Shown: piece by piece, positions 1 through 7,471 of the stretch
Layout of the letters: each line of letters opens with the position of its first letter
Position numbering within the stretch: the stretch's first letter is position 1
NCBI GenBank assembly: GCA_023433205.1
Contig: JAEZDS010000208.1
Location: forward strand, 1 to 20,595
Source of the DNA: Bacteroidota bacterium
GTDB lineage: Bacteria > Bacteroidota > Bacteroidia > B-17B0 > Aurantibacillaceae
Direction: 5' to 3'
DNA length: 20,595 bases
Notes under the pieces: generated by a model
What the model was told of the DNA's origin: nothing
The model's input: only the letters and a program-made list of their open reading frames with translations
The model's database searches: none
Program-made: the position numbers and the translations under genes

Positions 1-2
1 GG

Positions 3-425
3 GCAGACGCGCTTATAACCATCTCTCACCCGATTGATGAGCTTAAAAAAGTGATAAACGCTTTCAGAAAAAGAGGCGGAAAAAACAAACCAGTCATAGT
101 AAAATACCAACTTTCTTTTGATCACGATGAGGAAAAAGCACTGCAGGGTGCGCACGATGAATGGAAAACAAACATTTTTGAAAGCCGCATGCTTTCAGAA
201 CTGCGCAATCCCGAGGAATTTCAGGCAGCCGGTAAATTCGTGGAAAAAAAGACCATGTTTGATCACGTAAAAATTTCCTCTGACCCGGAAAAACACGTTA
301 GCTGGCTGAAAGAATACATTTCGCTTGGCATTCATGAGATCATTCTTCATAATGTTAATACCAATCAGCCCGAGTTCATTGAGACTTTCGGTCAGCAGGT
401 ACTACCTCAGCTAAAAAAGGAATGA
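3..425 (+). CDS. LLM-class flavin-dependent oxidoreductase, C-terminal part (5' cut by window edge)
   Basis: The frame is open from the first bases, so the gene starts outside the window and only the last ~140 residues are present; the GTG at 51 is an internal valine, not a start. The segment reads ADALITISHP, then a KKVINAFRKRGGKNKP stretch, AHDEWKTNIFES, and ends FIETFGQQVLPQLKK. This matches the end of luciferase-like monooxygenases of the F420/FMN-dependent G6PD-like group (TIGR03885-type), which are TIM-barrel flavoenzymes that oxidise or reduce small organic substrates. The family is recognised from conserved blocks; the cofactor (FMN or F420) cannot be decided from this fragment. Its stop overlaps the ATG of the next gene (ATGA), indicating translational coupling with a second flavin oxidase. 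Confidence 0.8.
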   Translation, partial: ADALITISHPIDELKKVINAFRKRGGKNKPVIVKYQLSFDHDEEKALQGAHDEWKTNIFESRMLSELRNPEEFQAAGKFVEKKTMFDHVKISSDPEKHVSWLKEYISLGIHEIILHNVNTNQPEFIETFGQQVLPQLKKE

Positions 426-1624
426 CAGCAAACACGAATAAAATATGGTCCAACTGGTCGGGTAGTCTGAAATTCAGTCCGGGGGAGACAATTGAACCAT
501 CAACCGAAGACGAATTGCAAAGCGCGGTAAAAAACGCGGTAAAAGAAGGTAAAAAAATACGCGTGGTGGGCGCGGGACACTCCTCGCCTCCCCTTGTTTA
601 TACCAGAGAATTGTTTATTTCGCTTAAAAACTTTACAAAAACAGAACGGGGAAACAACAAAGATAACAGCGCGTGGGTTGGTGCCGGACTAACGGTAAAA
701 GAAAGCGGAAAATCGCTGTTAAATAAATACAGGCTTTCATTACACAACACCGGTGATGTTGACGTACAAACCCTGGCCGGCGCAATAAGTACAGGTACAC
801 ACGGAACAGGCATCAAACTGAAGAACCTTTCATCGATGCTGGTGGGATGTCGCATGATAACAGCGCAGGGAGAATTAATAGAATACTCTGAGGAAGAACA
901 TGGCAAGGAGTTTTTTGATGCGCTGCGCCTTTCTCTGGGAACATTTGGAATAATGACAAGCATGAAGCTGAAACTTTTGCCGGCGTTTAAGCTTGAACGA
1001 AAAGAATGGTGCACCCATACCAATGATTGCCTGGCTCATCTCGATGAACTGGTTTACGGCAACCGTAACTTTGACTTTTACTGGTATCCACGCAACGACC
1101 TTGTAAAGCTGAGAACGCTGAATGAACCCGGAAAAGGAGTTTCTGATATGCCTTACGCCAGCTGTATTTATAAGGCTGAGGGGTGGGCCATTGACGTTCT
1201 CCCCCGTGAAAGAGCGCTAAAATTTGATGAAATGGAATATGCCCTTCCTTTTGAGGCTGGCCCGGAGTGTTTCAGGGAGGTACGAAAGATCATCAAAGAA
1301 AAATTCAGGAAAGATGTTGCATGGAGAGTGCTTTACCGCACCATCGCCGCCGATGACTTTCTTGTCAGCCCTTTCAGTGGCCGTGATTCCGTTACCATTT
1401 CACTCCATCAGAATGCCGGCCTTCCTTTCTGGCACTACTTTAAAGCAATAGAACCGGTTTTTCTGCACTTTGGCGGAAGACCTCATTGGGGCAAGAAACA
1501 CACTTTGCAGGCACCTCAGCTTCGTAAAATGTACCAGGGCTGGGACACTTTTAATGCGCTGAGAAAGAAAATGGACCCCCATGATGTATTAATAAATCCC
1601 TATCTCAAAAATCTTCTCGGATGA
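422..1624 (+). CDS. D-arabinono-1,4-lactone oxidase family FAD-linked oxidase
   Basis: A 400-residue protein of the VAO/PCMH flavoprotein fold, related to sugar-lactone oxidases and alditol oxidases. The N-terminal FAD-binding half (about 20-190) has VVGAGHSSPP at 48-57; the histidine in GAGHS (H53) is the position that carries covalent FAD in alditol oxidase-type members. A second FAD-contact block, DVDVQTLAGAISTGTHGTG, lies at 112-130. The C-terminal ALO domain ends with RPHWGKKH (353-360) and DPHDVLINPYLKNLLG, the family's typical ending; the HWGK lysine is near the active site in relatives. Length is normal for bacterial members. It likely oxidises a sugar, alditol or lactone using O2, but the substrate is not predictable. 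It starts at an ATG overlapping the previous stop and ends overlapping the next ATG. Confidence 0.9.
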   Translation: MTANTNKIWSNWSGSLKFSPGETIEPSTEDELQSAVKNAVKEGKKIRVVGAGHSSPPLVYTRELFISLKNFTKTERGNNKDNSAWVGAGLTVKESGKSLLNKYRLSLHNTGDVDVQTLAGAISTGTHGTGIKLKNLSSMLVGCRMITAQGELIEYSEEEHGKEFFDALRLSLGTFGIMTSMKLKLLPAFKLERKEWCTHTNDCLAHLDELVYGNRNFDFYWYPRNDLVKLRTLNEPGKGVSDMPYASCIYKAEGWAIDVLPRERALKFDEMEYALPFEAGPECFREVRKIIKEKFRKDVAWRVLYRTIAADDFLVSPFSGRDSVTISLHQNAGLPFWHYFKAIEPVFLHFGGRPHWGKKHTLQAPQLRKMYQGWDTFNALRKKMDPHDVLINPYLKNLLG

Positions 1625-1998
1625 AAAACTTAGGCTCGAAAAAATGGCTGATAGCAGGAGGACGGATCCCTTTACAGAGCACAGGAAAAGAACCGGATCT
1701 TTTAAGTCAGGACAAAATTGCAGTGCTTAATACCGGCAACAAAAAGGCGGGAATCACCATTAACGTGTTCTTCGGAGACAGGTTGGTAGAAAGTTCAGCA
1801 GTAATTGTTATTCCGGCACAGAGAATCCGCAAGATCCGCATCAACGATCTTATCGATCCGATCCCGGTACCGCTTGAGGAAAATTACGCGCTAGAGATAA
1901 CATCTGACCGCCCTTTGGTAATTCAATTCTTACAAATGAACACCGCTTCCTCTGAAATATCAATCACCGGCACCATGGCATACCACAGCAAGAAATAA
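1621..1998 (+). CDS. ASRT-family (Anabaena sensory rhodopsin transducer-like) protein
   Basis: A 125-aa soluble protein with no signal peptide or membrane segment. The order KKWLIAGGRIPLQSTG, PDLLSQDKIAVLNTGN, INVFFGDRL, VIPAQRIRKIRINDLIDP, ITSDRPLVIQFLQMNT and ITGTMAYHSKK follows the sensory rhodopsin transducer family (PF07100): an all-beta domain in which the LNTG, PARR-like and RPLVIQ segments are conserved. The founding member binds Anabaena sensory rhodopsin, but most homologues occur without rhodopsins, and the family has been proposed to bind small molecules, possibly sugars. Here it is coupled by an ATGA overlap to a sugar-oxidase-type gene, and no rhodopsin is visible, which favours a metabolic ligand-binding role over light signalling. 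That role is an inference. Confidence 0.85.
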   Translation: MKNLGSKKWLIAGGRIPLQSTGKEPDLLSQDKIAVLNTGNKKAGITINVFFGDRLVESSAVIVIPAQRIRKIRINDLIDPIPVPLEENYALEITSDRPLVIQFLQMNTASSEISITGTMAYHSKK

Positions 1999-2507
1999 TG
2001 GATCAAAACCACAGCGCTATAACTATTCTGGCAGCCATGATCACCCCTGCGGTGCTGATCCTGGCAAGCGGTTCGTTGTCGCTTACTACCTCACAGCGTT
2101 TACACCGCAGTGTAGAACGCACCAGAAAGATCTACGCAGACTTCGAAGACATTAAAACAGGCAAACGTTTCGCCACCAAAGATGAAAAAGAACTCCTGAA
2201 CCGCCAGCTCCAGCGGGCTGCCACACGTGCCATTCTCATGCAGCGCGCAATGACCCTTCTTTATATTGCGATCTGCTTCTTTATTTCAACCAGCCTGTTA
2301 TTAGGACTATTTGAATTATTCGACATCAAAAGCTCTACCTTGACCATAACCACAGCAATGCTTGGGGCACTTCTGTTACTTGCTGCCAGCATACTTCTTA
2401 TTCTTGAGACACGACATGGACTTGGCGCGGTAAATGAAGAAATGAACTACAGAAAAAAGCATAATTATTTGATTGAGGACAAAGACGAGCATCATCCAAA
2501 AGACTGA
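1998..2507 (+). CDS. DUF2721 family membrane protein
   Basis: A 169-aa integral membrane protein. It has an N-terminal hydrophobic segment (about 9-29, ILAAMITPAVLILASGSLSL), a charged cytoplasmic-looking stretch with RTRKIYADFEDIKTG, then two hydrophobic helices (about 84-107 and 114-136) and a charged tail. The ITPAVLIL opening and the long Arg/Lys-rich linker between TM1 and TM2 are typical of DUF2721 proteins, whose function is unknown. The start ATG overlaps the upstream TAA (TAATG), so it is the fourth and last gene of the coupled operon. Its C-terminal tail is rich in His, Asp and Glu. Nothing here assigns a substrate. Confidence 0.85.
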   Translation: MDQNHSAITILAAMITPAVLILASGSLSLTTSQRLHRSVERTRKIYADFEDIKTGKRFATKDEKELLNRQLQRAATRAILMQRAMTLLYIAICFFISTSLLLGLFELFDIKSSTLTITTAMLGALLLLAASILLILETRHGLGAVNEEMNYRKKHNYLIEDKDEHHPKD

Positions 2508-2508
2508 C

Positions 2509-2538
2509 AAAAAAAAAACCCGGCAAAAAATACCGGGT
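2509..2538 (-). terminator. Intrinsic terminator of the secreted CARDB/T9SS protein gene
   Basis: A perfect 6-bp inverted repeat, ACCCGG (2518-2523) and CCGGGT (2533-2538), encloses a 9-nt loop. Read on the minus strand it is followed by an uninterrupted T run (complement of 2509-2518), the classic Rho-independent layout, about 20 nt after the minus-strand stop. In the plus direction the downstream side (CTTCTACTG) is T-poor, so it would be only a weak terminator for the DUF2721 operon. Confidence 0.85.
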
Positions 2539-2557
2539 CTTCTACTGAAAAGCAATA

Positions 2558-5500
2558 TTATCTGCCTAACAGAATCTGCCGGGATACAACACCACTTTCA
2601 AAATGTATCCTTAAAATATAGATCCCATCAATTAATGAAGATGGCAGATCAATCTCCTGTCTGTTACCAAAAGAGGCAACCTTCGAAACAAATACCTGCC
2701 GGCCGTTAATGTCAAGAAGTTCGATCTGTGTGCCTCCTCTTTCATCTGCACCCTGTCCTATCATTATATTAAGGTGCCCGGCGGTTGGATTCGGGAATAT
2801 CTTCAGAGAAGAAAGGTCGGCCTCCTCACCTGATAATCCGGTGAGCTGGCTCACAATTTCCACAGGTGTCACCAACACGTTATCTCCCAGGTCCAGTTCA
2901 GGCATCTCACCATTGTGATCGGCCACACCAACCACAAAATAGCTGCCTTCGAAAACATTAGCGGGGATCATTCCCTTTACCGGTTCCATCTCCGCGTTAT
3001 TAATCGCCAGATTCTGATAAGCGGTTTCGGAAATTAACACATCCGAAATATCAAATACACTGTCGGCACTAAGGAAATAACGAACCCTCACAGAAGACTC
3101 AACATTTCCCAGATTGGAAACGCTGCTTTCAAACATGTAGGTTTTTCCGCCCTGCATTGTTTTTTCACTTGAACTCACCCGTGTGAGCTTCACTTCCTGT
3201 TTTCTGGCGGTGATCATCAGTGGCATAAACCCAATATTATTACCTTCATTCGATTCACTGACCTCTGTTGTATGGTCGGCAAAAAACAGAACATAATGCA
3301 GTCCCGGTGTTTGTTTCACGCTGGTTTTGTAGTTGAGATTTCTGCCCGCCCCTGTGCCTGCTGCCAGACTGTTACCCATCGAAAAACCAAGAAAAGTATC
3401 AGCACTGTCGAAAACAGTATCCGAAGAAAGGTAATAACCCAGCTTGCTGCTTTGTGAGGCAATGTTACCGGCATTATATATAGTTGCGTTCAGGCTGATC
3501 TTGTCGCCGGCAATAATGTTGCCAGGCGACACACTCATACTTTGAACAACCAGATCAGGATAATACCCGGACCGGTCAGGACCCACTGAAAAGGACAATG
3601 CCATCACATTATTGTTTTCATCTGCCTCAACAATCGCATTGTTATGATCGGCAGCACAAAGTATATAGTATTTACCCGCGGTTTTAGACGTAGGTATTGT
3701 AACAACCGCGTTTTTTTGTGAAACGCTGTTTGCCAACAATGAATTTCCACTGACAAAACCAAGAAAGTCATCACCATTGCTCAGCATGGTATCACTTGAC
3801 AGGTAAAATCCCACCGTGCTAACCGACGCTGTAGCGTTACCACTGTTGTACACCGTGGCGTTTAGTGCAACGGTATTGCCGGCCACGGCTGAAGTTGCCG
3901 ACGCCGATGCAGCGTTTACCTGAAGATCAACGAATGAAGCAGCAACCACCGTAAAAGGAATGGCACTTACATTATTCTGCTCATCAGATTCACTAATCTC
4001 GCCGGCATGGTCGGCTACCACCAGAATATAATGCGCCCCGGCAGCCATCGCACCAGGCACTGCTATATTTTCAGATATAACAACGCCAGCGGTACTGTTG
4101 ATTGTCTGACCGGCCTCGGCAGAAATAAAGATGTCGTTGTTATCAAACAGGTTATTTGCAGAGAAATAATACCCTGCCCTGGCATTGCTGGCCACAGCAT
4201 TGCCACCGTTGTAGAGTTGCGCACTCACAGTAATAACCGATCCTGCCTGCACGCTGGAAGAAGTTGCAGCGGCGTTCTTGATCTGCAGATCAACATACTG
4301 TGGCGCCTGCACCGCAAATGATATAACCTTAACGTTATTGCTCTCATTGCTCTCGGCAAGTGCATTGTTATGATCGGCCACTGCCAGAATGAAATAAGAT
4401 CCTGCGGTTTTTCCTGAAGGAATCACTGCCGTTGTCTGACGAAGCGCTGAACCGGAGGCATTGAGACTTCCGCCTGCTGCAGCACCGAGGAAACTGTCAC
4501 CGGCATTATAAAGTGAATCGGCAGAAAGATAGAATCCAACCCCGCTTAATGAGGCAGTTCCCAGACCAGCGTTCAGCACATTAGCCCCAACACTGATAGT
4601 TGCACCTGCCAAAGCAGCTGAAGGATTAGTTGTAACAGAAATCACTGACAGATCAGGCTGCAGAGGGGCGGCAACCTGGATCTTCACCCATGAAACGTTG
4701 TTAAGTTCATTTGTTTCGTTCACTTCAGAAGCGTAATCAGCTTTAAATAATATATAGTAGAACTGCGGAGTTAAGGTTCCCGGAAGGTTAACAGTAGCCG
4801 ATTTTTGCGCCCCGCTATTTGCAGCAAGCGTCTGAGAGGCCGCAAAAGCGAGCAGGTTATCGCCAGTACCGAGGATGGTATCAGTAGAAAGGTAGTAGCC
4901 CAGTTTACCGCTGTTACCGGCAAGAGCACCGGCGTTAAACAGGGTTGAAGTCAGGGTAAGCGTCGCTCCCGCAGTAACTGCGGTAGATGACAGCGCTGCA
5001 TTCTGAACTACCAGATCAACACCACCGTTCGGAAGGACTGTAAAAATCATACTTTTTACATTGTTGTTCTCATTGGTTTCTGAGACCTCATTAAGCGGAT
5101 CGGCAACAGCCAGAATAAAATGGTTACCTGCTGAAACACCCGTTGGGATTGAAGCAGTACCCTGTCTTAGCGCAGATGCTGAGGCATTTAAACCGGCACC
5201 ATTAATTGTTGTGAGAAGCTGGTCGCCATTGCCCAGCAATGAATCAGAGGATAGATAAAATCCTACCTTGCTCACCGAAGCCGTCGAAGAGCCCCCGTTA
5301 AAAACAGATGCAGAAAGAGAAACCGTTGAGCCCGCCTGGGCGCTTGTTGTATTTGCCGATACAGTGTTTATTACCAGATCTACCGGCGCTGTTGGTGTAA
5401 AATTTGTGCAGCTGGGCGGCAGGTTGGAGGAGGCATGCAAACTTAGCGAATACACACACTGATGGGTGAGGTTACCCGCACCGTCGAACTGTAAAAGAAC

Positions 5501-6814
5501 AGACGACTGGTTTTGAAGTGTGCCTGTATGCTGAGCATTTATGCCAGCGTTTACATTCATCTTTAACGACTGGCTGCCTGTAATTGCAACCGTGTTCAGA
5601 TTCAGCGCGTAGATGTGATTGGTGCTCAGTTCCTGGTTCATGATCATCACAGAGGTCTGCTGACCATTTTTGCTTGCAAAAACTTTTACGTTGGTTTGAT
5701 TATCGGTTGCAGTGATGGCATTACCCTTAAAATTCTCCGCCATCATCTTGAAGTGATAATACAGCGGTTTTTTAACGCCGGTATAATGATCAACAAAACC
5801 CAGACTTGCCGGCACACTGTTGCCCTCAATCACACTCCAGAGATTCACAAAAACCAGGCCCTTATTCATACTGATACCATAAAGCTCTGAAACAAACTGC
5901 GCACCAAGAAAACTATTCGCTCCCAGGCCGTAAACATTATCAGTACTGCTGTTCTGATACACCACATTGGCTTCGGTTACAGCGGCCTCAAGAGCATATG
6001 TCCCGGTACGGTTATGATAAGCATTTGCAGTAGCCAGCCTGCCGTTGAGGTAAGTAAGATCGCTTTCAAACGAACCGCTGCTGGTAAGTTTTGAGATAAC
6101 CTGAGCGCGTGTGGGCAAACTTGTATTGTTGTCGCCCATTGGGTAAGTATGAAAGGAGATAATATCCACATAGTAACGACCGTTGCTGTCTTTACCGGTG
6201 ATATCATTTGTGCCGCCGGGCTGTGTTAACCCGTCGATGATACTCTGGTTGAACCAGGCTGTTTCCGGACCAATGATCTTGATCGTAGAATCAACCGCCT
6301 TCATTGCACTAGAAAATGCTTTAATATAAGGCGCTACATGCGAGGCATTTGTGGCTCCATATTTAAGGTCTGGCTCGTTACCAATTACCCAGTACTTTAT
6401 GCCCTTGCCGCGCGTTACGTTTATGTATTGCACAATAGCAGCCGCCTGAGTGGCCGACCAGCGCCCGTCCCAATAGGGCACCTGGATTATCGGCTCCATA
6501 CCGTTTGCACGGATAGAGTCGATCATCCGGATATACTGGTAGTTCGTAGGTTTATTTTTATCGGGAGAAATACCACCGTACCGCACGATCTGCGCCTTAC
6601 TGTCTTCCACTTTCTGCCAGTTATTATGGAGTTTGCCATATTTGATACAAGGTGGCGAAGCACAATTGTTTACATCGCCAATGGTATCAGGCATCCAGGC
6701 ATTAACGCCAAAAAAGTAAGGTTTGATGGGTGTCTGGCCCTGGCCATTGTAGAAAAAAAATGAAATGAGGAAAAGAATGAGCCAATGCTTTCCCTGGTGG
6801 TTCTTTTGTGTCAT
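2558..6814 (-). CDS. Secreted glycoside-hydrolase-like protein with seven CARDB repeats and T9SS type A sorting domain
   Basis: A 1418-aa multidomain exported protein. Residues 1-27 form a signal peptide (hydrophobic LILFLISFFFY, ending near GQGQ). Residues about 30-360 look like a clan-A glycoside hydrolase (beta/alpha)8 barrel: RYGG at 78-81, YWVIGNEPD at 141-149 with E147 as likely acid/base, SFHTYP at 220-225, TEAN at 280-283 with E281 as candidate nucleophile, and NLWSVIEG at 324-331. From 478 to about 1325 come seven tandem CARDB (adhesion, Ig-like) repeats of ~120 residues, each with a [VP]DL start, a GYYLS/GFYLS strand and E(S/T)NE.NN near the end; the seventh is divergent. Residues 1334-1418 (LKIFPNP start, GIYILRI, SRQILLGR end) are a T9SS type A sorting domain, so the protein should be exported by SecYEG then T9SS to the surface or medium. 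The exact GH family and substrate are not assigned. Confidence 0.85.
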   Translation of the reverse strand: MTQKNHQGKHWLILFLISFFFYNGQGQTPIKPYFFGVNAWMPDTIGDVNNCASPPCIKYGKLHNNWQKVEDSKAQIVRYGGISPDKNKPTNYQYIRMIDSIRANGMEPIIQVPYWDGRWSATQAAAIVQYINVTRGKGIKYWVIGNEPDLKYGATNASHVAPYIKAFSSAMKAVDSTIKIIGPETAWFNQSIIDGLTQPGGTNDITGKDSNGRYYVDIISFHTYPMGDNNTSLPTRAQVISKLTSSGSFESDLTYLNGRLATANAYHNRTGTYALEAAVTEANVVYQNSSTDNVYGLGANSFLGAQFVSELYGISMNKGLVFVNLWSVIEGNSVPASLGFVDHYTGVKKPLYYHFKMMAENFKGNAITATDNQTNVKVFASKNGQQTSVMIMNQELSTNHIYALNLNTVAITGSQSLKMNVNAGINAQHTGTLQNQSSVLLQFDGAGNLTHQCVYSLSLHASSNLPPSCTNFTPTAPVDLVINTVSANTTSAQAGSTVSLSASVFNGGSSTASVSKVGFYLSSDSLLGNGDQLLTTINGAGLNASASALRQGTASIPTGVSAGNHFILAVADPLNEVSETNENNNVKSMIFTVLPNGGVDLVVQNAALSSTAVTAGATLTLTSTLFNAGALAGNSGKLGYYLSTDTILGTGDNLLAFAASQTLAANSGAQKSATVNLPGTLTPQFYYILFKADYASEVNETNELNNVSWVKIQVAAPLQPDLSVISVTTNPSAALAGATISVGANVLNAGLGTASLSGVGFYLSADSLYNAGDSFLGAAAGGSLNASGSALRQTTAVIPSGKTAGSYFILAVADHNNALAESNESNNVKVISFAVQAPQYVDLQIKNAAATSSSVQAGSVITVSAQLYNGGNAVASNARAGYYFSANNLFDNNDIFISAEAGQTINSTAGVVISENIAVPGAMAAGAHYILVVADHAGEISESDEQNNVSAIPFTVVAASFVDLQVNAASASATSAVAGNTVALNATVYNSGNATASVSTVGFYLSSDTMLSNGDDFLGFVSGNSLLANSVSQKNAVVTIPTSKTAGKYYILCAADHNNAIVEADENNNVMALSFSVGPDRSGYYPDLVVQSMSVSPGNIIAGDKISLNATIYNAGNIASQSSKLGYYLSSDTVFDSADTFLGFSMGNSLAAGTGAGRNLNYKTSVKQTPGLHYVLFFADHTTEVSESNEGNNIGFMPLMITARKQEVKLTRVSSSEKTMQGGKTYMFESSVSNLGNVESSVRVRYFLSADSVFDISDVLISETAYQNLAINNAEMEPVKGMIPANVFEGSYFVVGVADHNGEMPELDLGDNVLVTPVEIVSQLTGLSGEEADLSSLKIFPNPTAGHLNIMIGQGADERGGTQIELLDINGRQVFVSKVASFGNRQEIDLPSSLIDGIYILRIHFESGVVSRQILLGR

Positions 6815-6835
6815 GTTTCTCAGCTTTTAAGTTCG

Positions 6836-6848
6836 CCCGTTAAACGGG
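6836..6848. other. Short GC hairpin in the leader of the T9SS-cargo gene
   Basis: CCCGT-TAA-ACGGG forms a perfect 5-bp stem with a 3-nt loop, 22 bp upstream of the minus-strand start at 6814, followed on the plus strand by ATTTTT. It could be a small leader structure or a minimal plus-strand stop signal for stray transcription into the intergenic region. The remaining 6815-6978 spacer has no convincing promoter match that I could see. Confidence 0.3.
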
Positions 6849-6978
6849 ATTTTTCGGGTGCAGGGCTATCAAAAAACCCCTTTCACCGAATACTGATTGT
6901 ACGACAATTATGGCGCGTGGTTGTGTAATTAGGAGGCTTTAACAGTCTTTGCCGCTTTTAACCTTTTTAATGATAAAA

Positions 6979-7407
6979 CTAACGCGCAGAGAGGCTTTGA
7001 ATAACATAATCCAAAGAAAGCTGGTCCCAGTCGGAAGGAAGGAACAGCACCGCTGCCAGGAGAATGAGTCGGGGAAAAAGCAACTGCATGTCCCACATAG
7101 GTTTTAACAAGCTAAAGGCTGCGCAAACAAGAATAAGATCAACACCTAACAGGTAAAGTGCTGCCGTTTTAAAAAGACCAATAATCAGCAACCCGCCGCA
7201 GATAAATTCCACATAAGAAGTAAAAAAAGCAGAAAAGCGCAGAACAGCATCCGGAATTTTCCGGTGACGCGATTCCTGACGGAAAAATTCACCCACACCT
7301 TTTATGCCGAGTCTGAAGACTTTGTCGTATCCCTGAAAAAAAAACAATATTCCCAGTATAACTCTCAGTAAAAAAGCGAGTACGGTTTCATGCGTGAAAT
7401 AAACCAT
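6979..7407 (-). CDS. DoxX-like membrane protein
   Basis: A small 142-aa integral membrane protein with four predicted hydrophobic segments (about 9-26, 55-80, 83-102, 110-130 of the chosen form). The first helix LRVILGILFFFQGYDKVFRLG, with the FQG.DK motif, and the later EFICGGLLIIGLF block are typical of the DoxX/DoxD-like family, whose characterised members are linked to quinone or sulfur redox chemistry; most remain uncharacterised. I use the ATG at 7407. A GTG at 7491 would add 28 residues and overlap the upstream gene by 20 nt, but the added part has no family-like sequence. It lies 64 bp downstream of the MBL-fold gene, on the same strand, and may be co-transcribed. Confidence 0.75.
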   Translation of the reverse strand: MVYFTHETVLAFLLRVILGILFFFQGYDKVFRLGIKGVGEFFRQESRHRKIPDAVLRFSAFFTSYVEFICGGLLIIGLFKTAALYLLGVDLILVCAAFSLLKPMWDMQLLFPRLILLAAVLFLPSDWDQLSLDYVIQSLSAR

Positions 7408-7471
7408 CTGATTTTTTGTTTTAAAAATACAATTTAAATTCAGCAATAAACATAATTTAAACAGCTGTTCT

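Noticed and set aside
598..1023. A 141-codon minus-strand frame within the ALO-type oxidase gene
   Set aside because: The forward frame has clear FAD-binding motifs over the same bases, so the antisense frame is a shadow.
1621..1998. ASRT-like gene as evidence for a light-sensing operon
   Set aside because: No rhodopsin or carotenoid gene is seen nearby, and the neighbours are redox enzymes; only a wider window could support photosensing.
2900..5400. Regularly spaced similar segments that could suggest a CRISPR array
   Set aside because: The period is ~360 bp and in frame, and the repeats encode CARDB domains; there are no short repeats with unique spacers.
3272..6763. Several plus-strand frames of 60-140 codons opposite the T9SS-cargo gene
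   Set aside because: All are antisense to a long, domain-rich gene and read as nonsense; none has a signal or motif.
6815..6978. A promoter for the T9SS-cargo gene
   Set aside because: I looked for TTTG-N19-TAnnTTTG on the minus strand and found no adequate match.
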